Of a DNA stretch of 64,000 bases, positions 38,257 through 47,200 are shown piece by piece. The notes under the pieces are model-generated. The model made no database searches and was not told the origin of the DNA. It worked only from the letters and a program-made list of their open reading frames with translations. Position numbers and translations under genes: made by a program. Origin of the DNA: JAJDYQ01 sp963662865 (lineage in GTDB: Bacteria > Pseudomonadota > Gammaproteobacteria > JAJDYQ01). The stretch spans positions 2,418,001 through 2,482,000 of the forward strand of contig OY759969.1 of assembly GCA_963662865.1 (NCBI GenBank), given 5' to 3'. How positions within the stretch are numbered: position 1 is the stretch's first letter; each line of letters opens with the position of its first letter.

Positions 38257-39218
38257 ACGGCAACTCCATCTTTTTCGTTTTCATGATCGGTAGCGGCGTC
38301 ATGGGCCTCTTCACCACGGGTCAGATTGAGAAATACCTGCTCCAATCCGGGAGAGGCCGGAGTCAGTTCAAGTAGTCCCCAGTTGCCTTCTACCGCAACC
38401 CTCGCAATCTCATCAGCAGGATTTGAGCCACTGTCATGGATAATGCGATAGCCGTTGTTTTCCAGGCTTTGAATTTCGACGATGCCGCTGATTTTACCGA
38501 GGCTATCCATGTCGGTTGGCCGACTGAAGCGAACCAGAATTTCCGGATTGGCCTGTTGCTCTACACTGGCATCATCATAGGCGATACGGCCTTCGTATAG
38601 AATATGAATCCGGTTACAGACGGTCTGTACCTCGGGCAGGATGTGTGTGGAAAGGATCACCCCGTGACGTGTGCCCAATTCCCGGATTAACTCCCGAATC
38701 TCATGTATCTGGATCGGGTCAAGGCCGACCGTGGGTTCATCGAGAATAATGACATCCGGTTCATGAATAATCGCCTGAGCGATACCGACACGCTGCTGAT
38801 AGCCTTTAGACAAATTGTCGATGAGGCGCCTGCCCGTATCCGCCAGTCCGGTGCGCTCACGAGCACGCTCAACAGCCTCAGCTATCTGTCTGCCCCGAAT
38901 ACCATGCAGTCGTGCGCAATATCGCAGATACTCATTCACGGTAAGGTCCCGATATACCGGCGGCTGTTCAGGTAGGTAGCCGATAGACTGCTTGGCCTGC
39001 TTTGGATTATCAAGCAGATCAATGCCTTTAATTTCTATGCTCCCCGATGACGGTGCGAGATTACCGGTCAGCATATCCATCGTTGTGGTTTTGCCGGCCC
39101 CATTGGGGCCAAGCAGTCCCATTATGTCGCCCTGATTGAGAGTGATCGAAACATCTTTTGCCGCCTGATAATCGGCGTAAAAACGGTTCAGGCAGGTTGC
39201 TCTTAACAAAGTGTTCAT
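38253..39218 (-). CDS. ABC transporter ATP-binding protein (GldA-like)
   Basis: 321 residues. Walker A is GPNGAGKTTTMDML, the Q-loop lies in IGYLPEQPPVYRDL, the signature is LSKGYQQRVGIAQAII, Walker B is VIILDEPTVGLDP, and the switch His lies in LSTHIL. A C-terminal extension (about residues 220-321) is usual for GldA/NatA-type ATPases. First gene of the Gld-type unit. The 231 bases upstream to yadH hold one imperfect hairpin (39378-39394). Confidence 0.9.
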   Translation of the reverse strand: MNTLLRATCLNRFYADYQAAKDVSITLNQGDIMGLLGPNGAGKTTTMDMLTGNLAPSSGSIEIKGIDLLDNPKQAKQSIGYLPEQPPVYRDLTVNEYLRYCARLHGIRGRQIAEAVERARERTGLADTGRRLIDNLSKGYQQRVGIAQAIIHEPDVIILDEPTVGLDPIQIHEIRELIRELGTRHGVILSTHILPEVQTVCNRIHILYEGRIAYDDASVEQQANPEILVRFSRPTDMDSLGKISGIVEIQSLENNGYRIIHDSGSNPADEIARVAVEGNWGLLELTPASPGLEQVFLNLTRGEEAHDAATDHENEKDGVAV

Positions 39219-39377
39219 GGGGCGCGGACTTTACAAGTTCAACCTGATTGCTTCAAGACAAGTTTAATGCGGGACAAGATAGGGGCCCAGGATTCGATTT
39301 CAATCTGAAGTATGAAAAAAATATACTATGACGAGCCTGATCGGTCACGCAAAGTGGCATGGTTCAAACTAACAGGT

Positions 39378-39394
39378 TCCCGGCTAATCCGGGA
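39378..39394 (-). terminator. Possible hairpin downstream of yadH-like gene
   Basis: TCCCGG, a five-base loop, then CCGGGA, located 56-72 bases after the yadH stop on the minus strand. No run of T follows, so factor-independent termination is doubtful. Confidence 0.25.
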
Positions 39395-39449
39395 CTGCAG
39401 TTTGTCTGCCATCGTCTGAATAGCCACCAGCCGGTCAACCTCACCTGCT

Positions 39450-40223
39450 TCAGGAGCGAATGCCGTGACCGGTTTTCACCAGATACATGGCATAGCCATA
39501 CAGCACCGCAATAAAGGCCAGGATAATGCCGTAGGAAACCCACAGGCCAATATCCGTGATGCCGATAAAGCCATAGCGAAAGGCGTTAATCATGTACAGT
39601 ATCGGGTTAGCGAGTGATACGTTCTGCCAGAACTCAGGCAGCAGCGAGATGGAATAAAAGATGCCGCCGAGATAGGTCAGCGGAGTCAGGATAAAGGTTG
39701 GGATAATCGAAATATCGTCAAAGGTTTTTGCATAGACACCGTTGATGATGCCAGCCAGCGAAAACAGCGTGGCGGTCAATACGACGATACTGACGAGTAC
39801 AGCAAGATCATGAATGCCGAGTTGGGCAAAAAACATCGACACGGTAGTCACCGCCAGCCCGACGATTATGCCACGGGTGATGCCACCACCGGCATAGCCG
39901 AAAATAATGATGTAATCCGGCGTCGGGCTGACCATCAGCTCCTCAATATGGCGTTGGAACTTGGCCTGAAAAAAAGACGCCACGGTATTTGCGTAGCTCT
40001 GTGTGATGACGGTCATCAGGATAAGCCCCGGCGCGATAAAATCAACATATCTGTAGCCCTCCATCTCGCCGATGCGCTCGCCGATCAGATTGCCGAAAAT
40101 AATAAAATACAGACCGGTAGTGATCATGGGAGGTAGGACGGTCTGCTTCCAGATGCGGATGAAGCGCAGAAACTCCTTGATGACAATGGTTTTGAACGCT
40201 ATCCACTGCTCCGATATATTCAT
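39450..40223 (-). CDS. yadH: ABC-2 type permease YadH
   Basis: 257 residues with six hydrophobic helices. The N-terminal IKEFLRFIRIWKQTVLPPMI is characteristic of the YadH branch, as is YVDFIAPGLILMTVITQSYAN and the C-terminal NPILYMINAFRYGFIG. It forms an exporter with the upstream ATPase, starting four bases inside that gene's end. Family members are proposed to export lipids or drugs, but the substrate is unknown. Confidence 0.9.
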   Translation of the reverse strand: MNISEQWIAFKTIVIKEFLRFIRIWKQTVLPPMITTGLYFIIFGNLIGERIGEMEGYRYVDFIAPGLILMTVITQSYANTVASFFQAKFQRHIEELMVSPTPDYIIIFGYAGGGITRGIIVGLAVTTVSMFFAQLGIHDLAVLVSIVVLTATLFSLAGIINGVYAKTFDDISIIPTFILTPLTYLGGIFYSISLLPEFWQNVSLANPILYMINAFRYGFIGITDIGLWVSYGIILAFIAVLYGYAMYLVKTGHGIRS

Positions 40224-41143
40224 GGTTGTCTCCTGTCATCGACCAGTTGCATGAACAGTTGCTCCAGCCGGTTGGTTTTATTACGCATGCTCAACACTTT
40301 AATGCCCATATGATTAAGGTTGTCAAACAAGTCACTGATACCAACGCCTTTATCAATATCCACTTCCAGGGTGGAACCGTCAATAACGCGCACGGCATGA
40401 CAATCCAGACAGGGAGGTTCGGTTACCTTCTTTTCCAGATCGAGAACAAAGGTTTCGCTGCCCAGGCGATTAATCAATGCCTTGGTGCCGGTATGTTCGA
40501 TAACCCGTCCTTCGTCGATAATAGCGACATTGCGGCACAGATTTTCTACCTCTTCCAGATAGTGGGTGGTGAGGATTATCGTCGCCCCTTGCCGGTTGAG
40601 CTGAGTCAGAAAATTCCACATGGTACGGCGATTTTCTATATCGACTCCGGCCGTTGGTTCATCAAGTATCAAAAGTTTGGGATTATGCATCAGTGCCCGG
40701 GCAATCATCATGCGACGCTTCATACCACCTGACAGGTTGCTGGCGATCTCGTGGCGCTTTTCCCATAAGCCAAGCTGCCTGAGCCGATGCTCGGCGCGTC
40801 GATAGGCATCGCGGCGCTCTATCCCATAATATCCGGCCTGATTGACAAGGATCTCCTCAATGGGTTCCCAGACGTTAAAATTGAATTCCTGGGGCAGCAC
40901 TCCAATACAGGATTTAGCCTCAGCAAAGTGAGTATCAATATCATACCCATAGACCGAGACCCGGCCATCGGATTTATTAATCAACGAAGTAATAATTCCG
41001 ATAGCGGTTGATTTGCCGGCCCCGTTCGGACCAAGCAAGGCAAAAAAATCCCCCTGTTCGACATACAGATCAATCCCGCGCAGGGCAACGAAACCATTTT
41101 TATAGGTTTTGTGCAGGTTAGTGATTTTCAGGGCGCAGGTCAT
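40220..41143 (-). CDS. yadG: ABC transporter ATP-binding protein YadG
   Basis: 307 residues from ATG 41143 (MTCALKITNLHKTY). Walker A is GPNGAGKSTAIGII, the Q-loop lies in IGVLPQEFNFN, the signature is LSGGMKRRMMIARALM, Walker B is LLILDEPTAGVD, and the switch His lies in LTTHYLEEVENL. A frame extends 43 codons further upstream into sequence without homology and is not used. It is the last core gene before the accessory island. Confidence 0.92.
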   Translation of the reverse strand: MTCALKITNLHKTYKNGFVALRGIDLYVEQGDFFALLGPNGAGKSTAIGIITSLINKSDGRVSVYGYDIDTHFAEAKSCIGVLPQEFNFNVWEPIEEILVNQAGYYGIERRDAYRRAEHRLRQLGLWEKRHEIASNLSGGMKRRMMIARALMHNPKLLILDEPTAGVDIENRRTMWNFLTQLNRQGATIILTTHYLEEVENLCRNVAIIDEGRVIEHTGTKALINRLGSETFVLDLEKKVTEPPCLDCHAVRVIDGSTLEVDIDKGVGISDLFDNLNHMGIKVLSMRNKTNRLEQLFMQLVDDRRQP

Positions 41144-41327
41144 GGAGAGATACAACCGGAGATTTTGTAACCAATCCGGCAGTATAGCGCATTTCCATGA
41201 GTCCCCCATGTATGCATGCAGCAGAAAACACAGAGACAAGGCCCGCAGACCTCGATGGATCATGATCGGCAACCCATACGGGCACCCCGATTTGTTTTAC
41301 AGGTGTCGCGCCCAAACACGACCTGTA
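41144..41327. other. Non-coding junction between yadG and IS remnant
   Basis: About 184 bases holding the presumed yadG promoter region. I see no convincing gene, tRNA or repeat. Together with the IS remnant and the segment to 41888 it makes a 745-base stretch without an intact gene. Confidence 0.4.
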
Positions 41328-41532
41328 TAAGCTCAGAAACATATTGCGCTTTTCGGCGAGAGAAGACGAGCGCACCTATCAGCCCATAGGAGTAATGAGT
41401 TCAAGGGCGAGTTTGATTGCCTGATTGAAGACAGCCGGATAATCAATCTGTGGACCTGTCCCAGGTCCCCTAGGATGAATGCCGTGTGTGAGCGCTTTAA
41501 CCTCACGGTTCAGGAACAGTTGGTGGACTCAT
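41328..41532 (+). mobile_element. IS481-like remnant, internal-deletion copy (left side of island)
   Basis: The left end (41328 on) reads TAAGCTCAGAAACATATTGC, matching the left end of the copy at 48640. After about 70 bases the sequence jumps to the C-terminal part of the transposase: EFDCLIEDSRIINLWT then RMNAVCERFNLTVQEQLV, parallel to EFNRLIQDSQMVHLWT and RMNAVCERFKRTAQEEQLA of the copy at 52.9 kb. It finishes with TTGGTGGACTCAT, the right end seen in all copies. Thus both ends are kept and most of the transposase is lost. Confidence 0.7.
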
Positions 41533-41888
41533 ATTCTGTATTGGTTTTGATTAACCGTTTTGTTAGAGTCGGTCTTGACGTAACGATACAATTTTCCCAG
41601 AAGCAAACCATCCATGCGCGGTATAGACACAGATACTGAGATTCTGCCCCGCCTAACCTCAAGTGTGAGGAATTGGATCAAGTTGGCAGACTCAAAGACT
41701 TCGAGAGCGCGGCGGAGGATGTCGGAAGCATGCGGAACGATGAGCAGCCAACCGTTGAGTGCACAATGCCGCCGAATAGCGACTTTCACCCACTATGCCT
41801 TGCCCCAGTGATAGCCGAGTGTCCATCTGAATATGGGTTTCCAAGCCCAACTGTCAATGCGTAACGCGGGTCTCGAACGGACTGATTG
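41533..41888. other. Segment between IS remnant and cassette; possible truncated frame
   Basis: 356 bases with no recognised gene. A minus-strand frame of 86 codons (41789-41529) runs up to the IS end, where it stops on a TGA formed by the IS terminus; it could be the stub of a gene cut by the insertion, but no family is recognised. The promoter of the following cassette should be here, yet I see no clear -35/-10 pair. Confidence 0.3.
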
Positions 41889-44246
41889 ATGCGAGTTACA
41901 ACGATAATCAATGCGCTGCAGGCACTATTGGCGAAGTGGTTCTGGCCTATCACAAAGAAACCCACATCTCCTGCTAGTCCGATCGCTTCGAATACATTGC
42001 CTGAACCTTCAGTGACGACTCTGGACGACGCATATTCGAATCCAGACCACTCACTGGAGAGAGGCGTTCACCAAGAAATTTCAGGCGAATTCGATAAATC
42101 CTCCAATGTTCAGCTGGCGAGCGAACACCTCGACGATAGTCATCGACCTACCGAATCAAGCCTTGCTTTTATTGAGGTCCTATCGAATCCAGCCTCTCCG
42201 AACACAGCTCCTCTCTCGGGTTCCTATGCTGACAATCAGCTTGCGCCCTCTTCGGCGGAAGTCGAAACCGATGAATCGTCCATGGCAGCTCCATCAACCG
42301 ATGACGATGGACAACGCTCTCCACCGAAGACCGACGCGCATCCAAAAAACACCAAACCCGACGATATTGCCGAGAGTAGTACGAACTCGGCGAATTCGCA
42401 AAAAACGAAACAGCCACGCCAAATTCCCGGGAAACGAGATCCACAGGCCGGTAATCCGGGGCCAGAGCGGCAGCATTCTCCGTCTTTCCGCCCGGAACTG
42501 GTTTGCCGGAAAATTCCTGCCTCCGCGTGCTGGGAGGTCATCCTGACCGCAGACGAGGAATGTCAGCTCGCGGCCGTGCATCTCGAAGGCGCACCTCTGG
42601 ACTTCACCGAAGAACAATGCCGCATCCCGTCGCTGAACGGCCGCCTGACCGTTTTCTCTCAGGACAGGCAGGAACATGATGTTCCGCTGTTCGAAGGCGG
42701 ACCTCTCATCTTCAAGCTGCGAAAGAACTGGGCCGGCGAGGGGCGCAAAACCTCCGGGATCACCAGCGGACACTTCATCGTCATCGCGCCGAATACGTGG
42801 CGACGTACGGGTCATGCACCAGTCGAAGCCGGTGGTTGTGTCGATCCGGCGTTTCGGGCGCACTATTTCCACCGCGACGCGACCGCATCGGATGCGGGCG
42901 TCGACGGCTTCCGCGAATGGAACGATTCCTCCGTTGCCACCGGCATCGAACTGACCGGGCGGCGCATCTATGACGATTCGGACGAAGGCGAGCTGTTCGT
43001 CGGCGACCCACCGGGTCTGAAATTCTCACCGGATGTTGTATGGGCGCGGGTCGGAGAGGAATCCATAAACGGCTGGGGAGAGAACTTCCAGCCCCACAGG
43101 CAATCGCTCTCGGAAGCCCTCGACGGAAGGCAAGGTCGCTTTTTTCTCCGTGTTTACGATTCGGACGTCAGGATGCTCGACAGCGTGGCGTTCCGGCATC
43201 TGCCCAATCTGAGACAGATCCACGTCAACGGATCCGAATACGCTCAAGACACGGTGCTCGTACCGAGGTCGACGGGATACCCGCCCACCGCGGTACGCTT
43301 TTTCGGCGCGGACGGCTCGACGCTTTCGCCCGTCCTGCCGGTCGGAGCTCGCCAGAGAGCGCTGTCCTCGGGTGCGATCGAAGTTCCGCCGTGCCCGGAT
43401 GCGGATCGCATCACGTGCAGCCTCGGATCCGATGCGCGGGGCGTGAACATCGTCCTCGACCTTCCTCGGATCTGGTGGCGGCTTGAGGACGGTCGCACCG
43501 ACCCTGGCGCGTGGCGCGACACCCCGCTCGTCATGACACGAGAGGAGTTCCGCAGACACGCTCACTCAAACGCGACGATCTCGCTCCTGTCCAAGCGGCA
43601 AACCTCGGTGCGAGCAGGGTTCGACGATGAACTGGACCAGCCCTACCGCCGAACGACCGAGGAGGATCGAATCGCGGTTCCCCTGGTTTACTTCGTCGAT
43701 CACGCAGAGATCGCCCGGAGACTGCATGACGATGCCTGCTTCAACGTTGAATGGGCATGGGAGATTGTGCCGCTCATCGTCATATCGGCCGATCCCATGC
43801 CCGAGATCGTTTCGTTCACCGCGGAACCGGCGACAGTTGTCCTCGGCGAGGAAGCAGTCCTGGAGTGGATGACCCGAAACGCTGGCGACGCCCGCGCCGC
43901 GATAAATCCAGACGCTGGTGTGGTCGAAACCGATGGAACGTACACCGTCCACCCCGCTAAGACGACCAGATACACGCTCACCCTGACCGTTTTCGGCGCC
44001 GACGATATCAGCAGGACCGCTACCGTCACCGTCGTTTCGCCGCCCACGCCGGACGATCGACCCGCCCCTCGCGTCATGTCTGCCGGAAGCGGATGGAGAA
44101 TCGGCAAGGGATTCAGTTCCAGTGAACTTCAGGACGCCGGACTGACGGCAAAGCAAGCGGCGGACCAATCCATCCCCATTGACCGGCGCCGGCGGACCTC
44201 GCATCGGGCCAACGTCGAGACAATCAGGAGCATGTTCGATGTCTGA
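41889..44246 (+). CDS. Unknown protein with Ig-like domain and eL13-like C-terminus
   Basis: 785 residues from ATG 41889 (a TTG lies one codon earlier; Shine-Dalgarno weak). Residues 1-25 are hydrophobic/basic (IINALQALLAKWFW). Residues about 30-200 are Ser/Pro/Thr/Asn-rich and probably disordered. A core of unknown fold spans about 205-635 (IFKLRKNWAGEGRKTSG, GHFIVIAPNTWRRTGHAP). About residues 638-717 form a bacterial Ig-like domain (EPATVVLGEEAVLEW, then TYTVHPAKTTRYTLTLTV). Residues about 736-782 (GKGFSSSELQDAGLTAKQAA, then IDRRRRTSH and ANVETI) match ribosomal protein eL13. The gene overlaps the helicase start by 8 bases. The 3' two-thirds are G+C-rich, the 5' part less so. Function unknown; the coupling argues that it is the partner or specificity factor of the helicase. 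Confidence 0.75.
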   Translation: MRVTTIINALQALLAKWFWPITKKPTSPASPIASNTLPEPSVTTLDDAYSNPDHSLERGVHQEISGEFDKSSNVQLASEHLDDSHRPTESSLAFIEVLSNPASPNTAPLSGSYADNQLAPSSAEVETDESSMAAPSTDDDGQRSPPKTDAHPKNTKPDDIAESSTNSANSQKTKQPRQIPGKRDPQAGNPGPERQHSPSFRPELVCRKIPASACWEVILTADEECQLAAVHLEGAPLDFTEEQCRIPSLNGRLTVFSQDRQEHDVPLFEGGPLIFKLRKNWAGEGRKTSGITSGHFIVIAPNTWRRTGHAPVEAGGCVDPAFRAHYFHRDATASDAGVDGFREWNDSSVATGIELTGRRIYDDSDEGELFVGDPPGLKFSPDVVWARVGEESINGWGENFQPHRQSLSEALDGRQGRFFLRVYDSDVRMLDSVAFRHLPNLRQIHVNGSEYAQDTVLVPRSTGYPPTAVRFFGADGSTLSPVLPVGARQRALSSGAIEVPPCPDADRITCSLGSDARGVNIVLDLPRIWWRLEDGRTDPGAWRDTPLVMTREEFRRHAHSNATISLLSKRQTSVRAGFDDELDQPYRRTTEEDRIAVPLVYFVDHAEIARRLHDDACFNVEWAWEIVPLIVISADPMPEIVSFTAEPATVVLGEEAVLEWMTRNAGDARAAINPDAGVVETDGTYTVHPAKTTRYTLTLTVFGADDISRTATVTVVSPPTPDDRPAPRVMSAGSGWRIGKGFSSSELQDAGLTAKQAADQSIPIDRRRRTSHRANVETIRSMFDV

Positions 44247-47200
44247 TACCGAAATACGGGATTGGCCAGAGAAAATTCGGCAACGCTACGAGAACTACCT
44301 GAAGACCTCGTTCTTCTTCAGGGAACCCCTCCTGCGGGCGTCCTTCCAGAAAGCGCTGCAGGAAGCGGGAAGCCTTCTGAATGGGCCTTTTCCGGAACCC
44401 CATCGAGGGTTCGCGAAAGGTCTGCATGCGCCCATGTTGGCGGCCGAGTGTTTCCCGGACGGCGCCGAAGGTCTCTTGCCTGCGCTGATCAATGGCCAAC
44501 TGTATACGCATCAGGAACGCGCCATCCGATCCACGCATGTCGATGACTTGAACGTCGTCGTCGCAACGGGCACCGCCAGTGGCAAGACCGAGTGCTTCCT
44601 CTACCCCATTCTGTTCGAGCTCTATCGCCAGCATCTCGCCGCCGAACTCGAAGAGCCGGGCGTGCGGGCGATGATCCTGTACCCGATGAACGCGCTGGCG
44701 AACGACCAGCGCGAGCGGCTCGGGGCAATCTGCGGCAACTTGCGCGAAGCGGGCTCCGATTTCGAGCCGACGTTCGGGCAATACATCGGCCAGACGCCGG
44801 AAAACGCCGGGGACCGATGGCGAAACGCCGCAGCACGCGCAGACGACCGATTACCCGGTGAGCTCGTCTTTCGCGATGAGATGCGCCAGTCCCCGCCCCA
44901 CATCCTGCTGACCAACTACTCCATGCTGGAGTACCTGCTGATTCGTCCCGACGACAGCCCCTTGTTCGACGGCGGGCGAGGCGTACACTGGCAGTTCATC
45001 GTGCTGGACGAGGCGCATCAGTATCGCGGCGCGAAGGGCATGGAAATGGGGATGCTGATCCGGCGGCTCAAGCAACGGCTGCGCGACGGGGGTCGGCAAG
45101 GTCCATTTCGATGCATAGCCACCAGCGCGACCATTACCTCGAGCCAGGGCGACGCAGACAGACGGGGCGTTGCCGAATTCGCGTCGGAACTCTTCGGAGA
45201 GCCTTTCTCGACACCCTCCATCGTCTTTGGAGAATCGCTTCCGACCGCCGACGACGGACTACCGCGGCGCTACCACGCGTTTCTCCGCGCCCTCGAAGGC
45301 GCCTTCCTCGTTCACCGGGAAGGCGTCGATGCCGTGGTGCTCAATCGCAAGAGCGATGGCGTAGACGGCGCGATCGGGAAGCCGCTCGAGATCGCGCTCT
45401 GTCGAGAGTGCGGCCAGCACTACTATGTCGGCCGTGAGCATGAGGGGGAGTTGAAAGAGGCCGACCGCGATCCGAGCCATCCTGGATTCGGCGTCGACTA
45501 CTACCTGCCCACGGACGACGGAGACGAATGGCTGTGCAGACGCTGCGGCGCGCTTTCGAGGTCAACGCCCGGCTGCGACTGCGGCGCGGCGATAGGCGTG
45601 AAGAAGTGCAAATCTCACGAACACAATCCCGACCAACTGAAGCAGTGCGCGGTTTGCGGCTACGGCGCGGCGCCGGGGGTCGGCGATCCAGTCCAGGAAA
45701 TCGTGCATGGATCGGACGGACCCAACACTGTTATCGCCACCGCCCTGCACGAACTGCTTCCGGCGGACCGACGCAAGGTTCTCGCCTTCGCCGACAGCCG
45801 CCAGGAAGCGGCGTTCTTCGCGTGGTACGCCGAGGATTCCTACAAGAAGCTGCGTGACCGAAACCTCATCCTGAGAGCCATCCTGTCCGAACCGGTTGCC
45901 GAAGAAGGCCTGTCGATCGACGACCTTCGGAACCGTTTGCTCCGGGAGTGGGACGAGGCCGGGCTCTTCCGCGAAGCGGACACCCGAGAGCAGAAGACCC
46001 GGCGGGCGCTCACGTCGATCCTGCGCGAGGCGCTGACCGACGAGAAGAGGCTGTCACTGGCCGGCGTCGGCCTGGTCAGGTGGTTCGTCGCGCTGCCCCG
46101 GGGCCTGCGCGTGCCGGACGCGATGCGGCGGATACCCTGGAATCTCACCGAGGACGAGGCGCGCCTCCTGATCGGCTACTTGCTGGACGAGATGCGCCCG
46201 CGCCGCGCCATGAGCCTTCCGGAGGGCGCCGGAACGCCGGCATGGAACGACATCTCGCCCTGGTCGCAACAGGCATTCGGCACAGCGCCGCCCGGCGGGC
46301 GGGGCAAAGTTCTGCGGTGGGGCGGCCCACAATCCACGATCGTGAGTCACTTCCTTCGCCGGCTCCTCGCGGACAGCGACCTGTCCGACGACGGAAAGCG
46401 ATCCGCATCGATTGAACTGATGACCGAGATTTGGCGCGCCTTGCGGGACCATGCCCGTGACCCTGTACTCCTGCCCGCAAGGGAGAACGGCACATTCCGA
46501 CTCGATTCGCGCTGGCTCCGGATCAAGCCCGCCGACCTCGACGAACTCTGGGAGTGCGACACCTGTGCAACGCTCGGAAGCTACAACGTTCGAGGCGTCT
46601 GCCCGCGAAACCAGTGCCCTGGCACGCTCTCGCCGGCCCGTCGAGAGCGCCTCGGCGGGAACCACTACCGACTCCTCTATGAGAGCCCCGGATTGCCGCC
46701 CGAACTGCGTGCCGAAGAGCACACCGCCCAGATCGACGCCGACGAGGCGCGCAAGAGGCAGGACGCGTTCAAGAACGGCGACATCCACCTGCTCAGCTCC
46801 TCGACCACGTTCGAGGTCGGCGTCGACCTTGGCGATCTGGAGTCCGTCTTTCTCCGCAACGTCCCACCGGAATCGTTCAACTACGCTCAGCGTGCCGGGC
46901 GCGCGGGCCGGCGGGACACACCTGGCCTCGTGCTGACCTACTGTCGCCGCAATCCCCACGACCTCTATCACTACGAGGATCCCGTCGGTCGCGTGATCGG
47001 CGGCGCGATACACCCGCCGCGTCTGCACATGACGAACGAGAAGATCGTCCTGCGGCACATGATTGCCGTCGTTCTGTCCGAGTTTTTCAGGAAAGATCGA
47101 GACAGGTTCCAGCATGTAGAGACATTCGTCGGCGATTGGCACATGCCCCAGGCACGGGGCGAACTTTACACCTTCTGTGAAACCAATACCCAATTGCTGG

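Noticed and set aside
39312..39419. A 35-codon plus-strand frame starting MKKIYYDEPDRSRK
   Set aside because: No ribosome-binding site, no family resemblance, and it runs through a hairpin between two minus-strand ABC genes.
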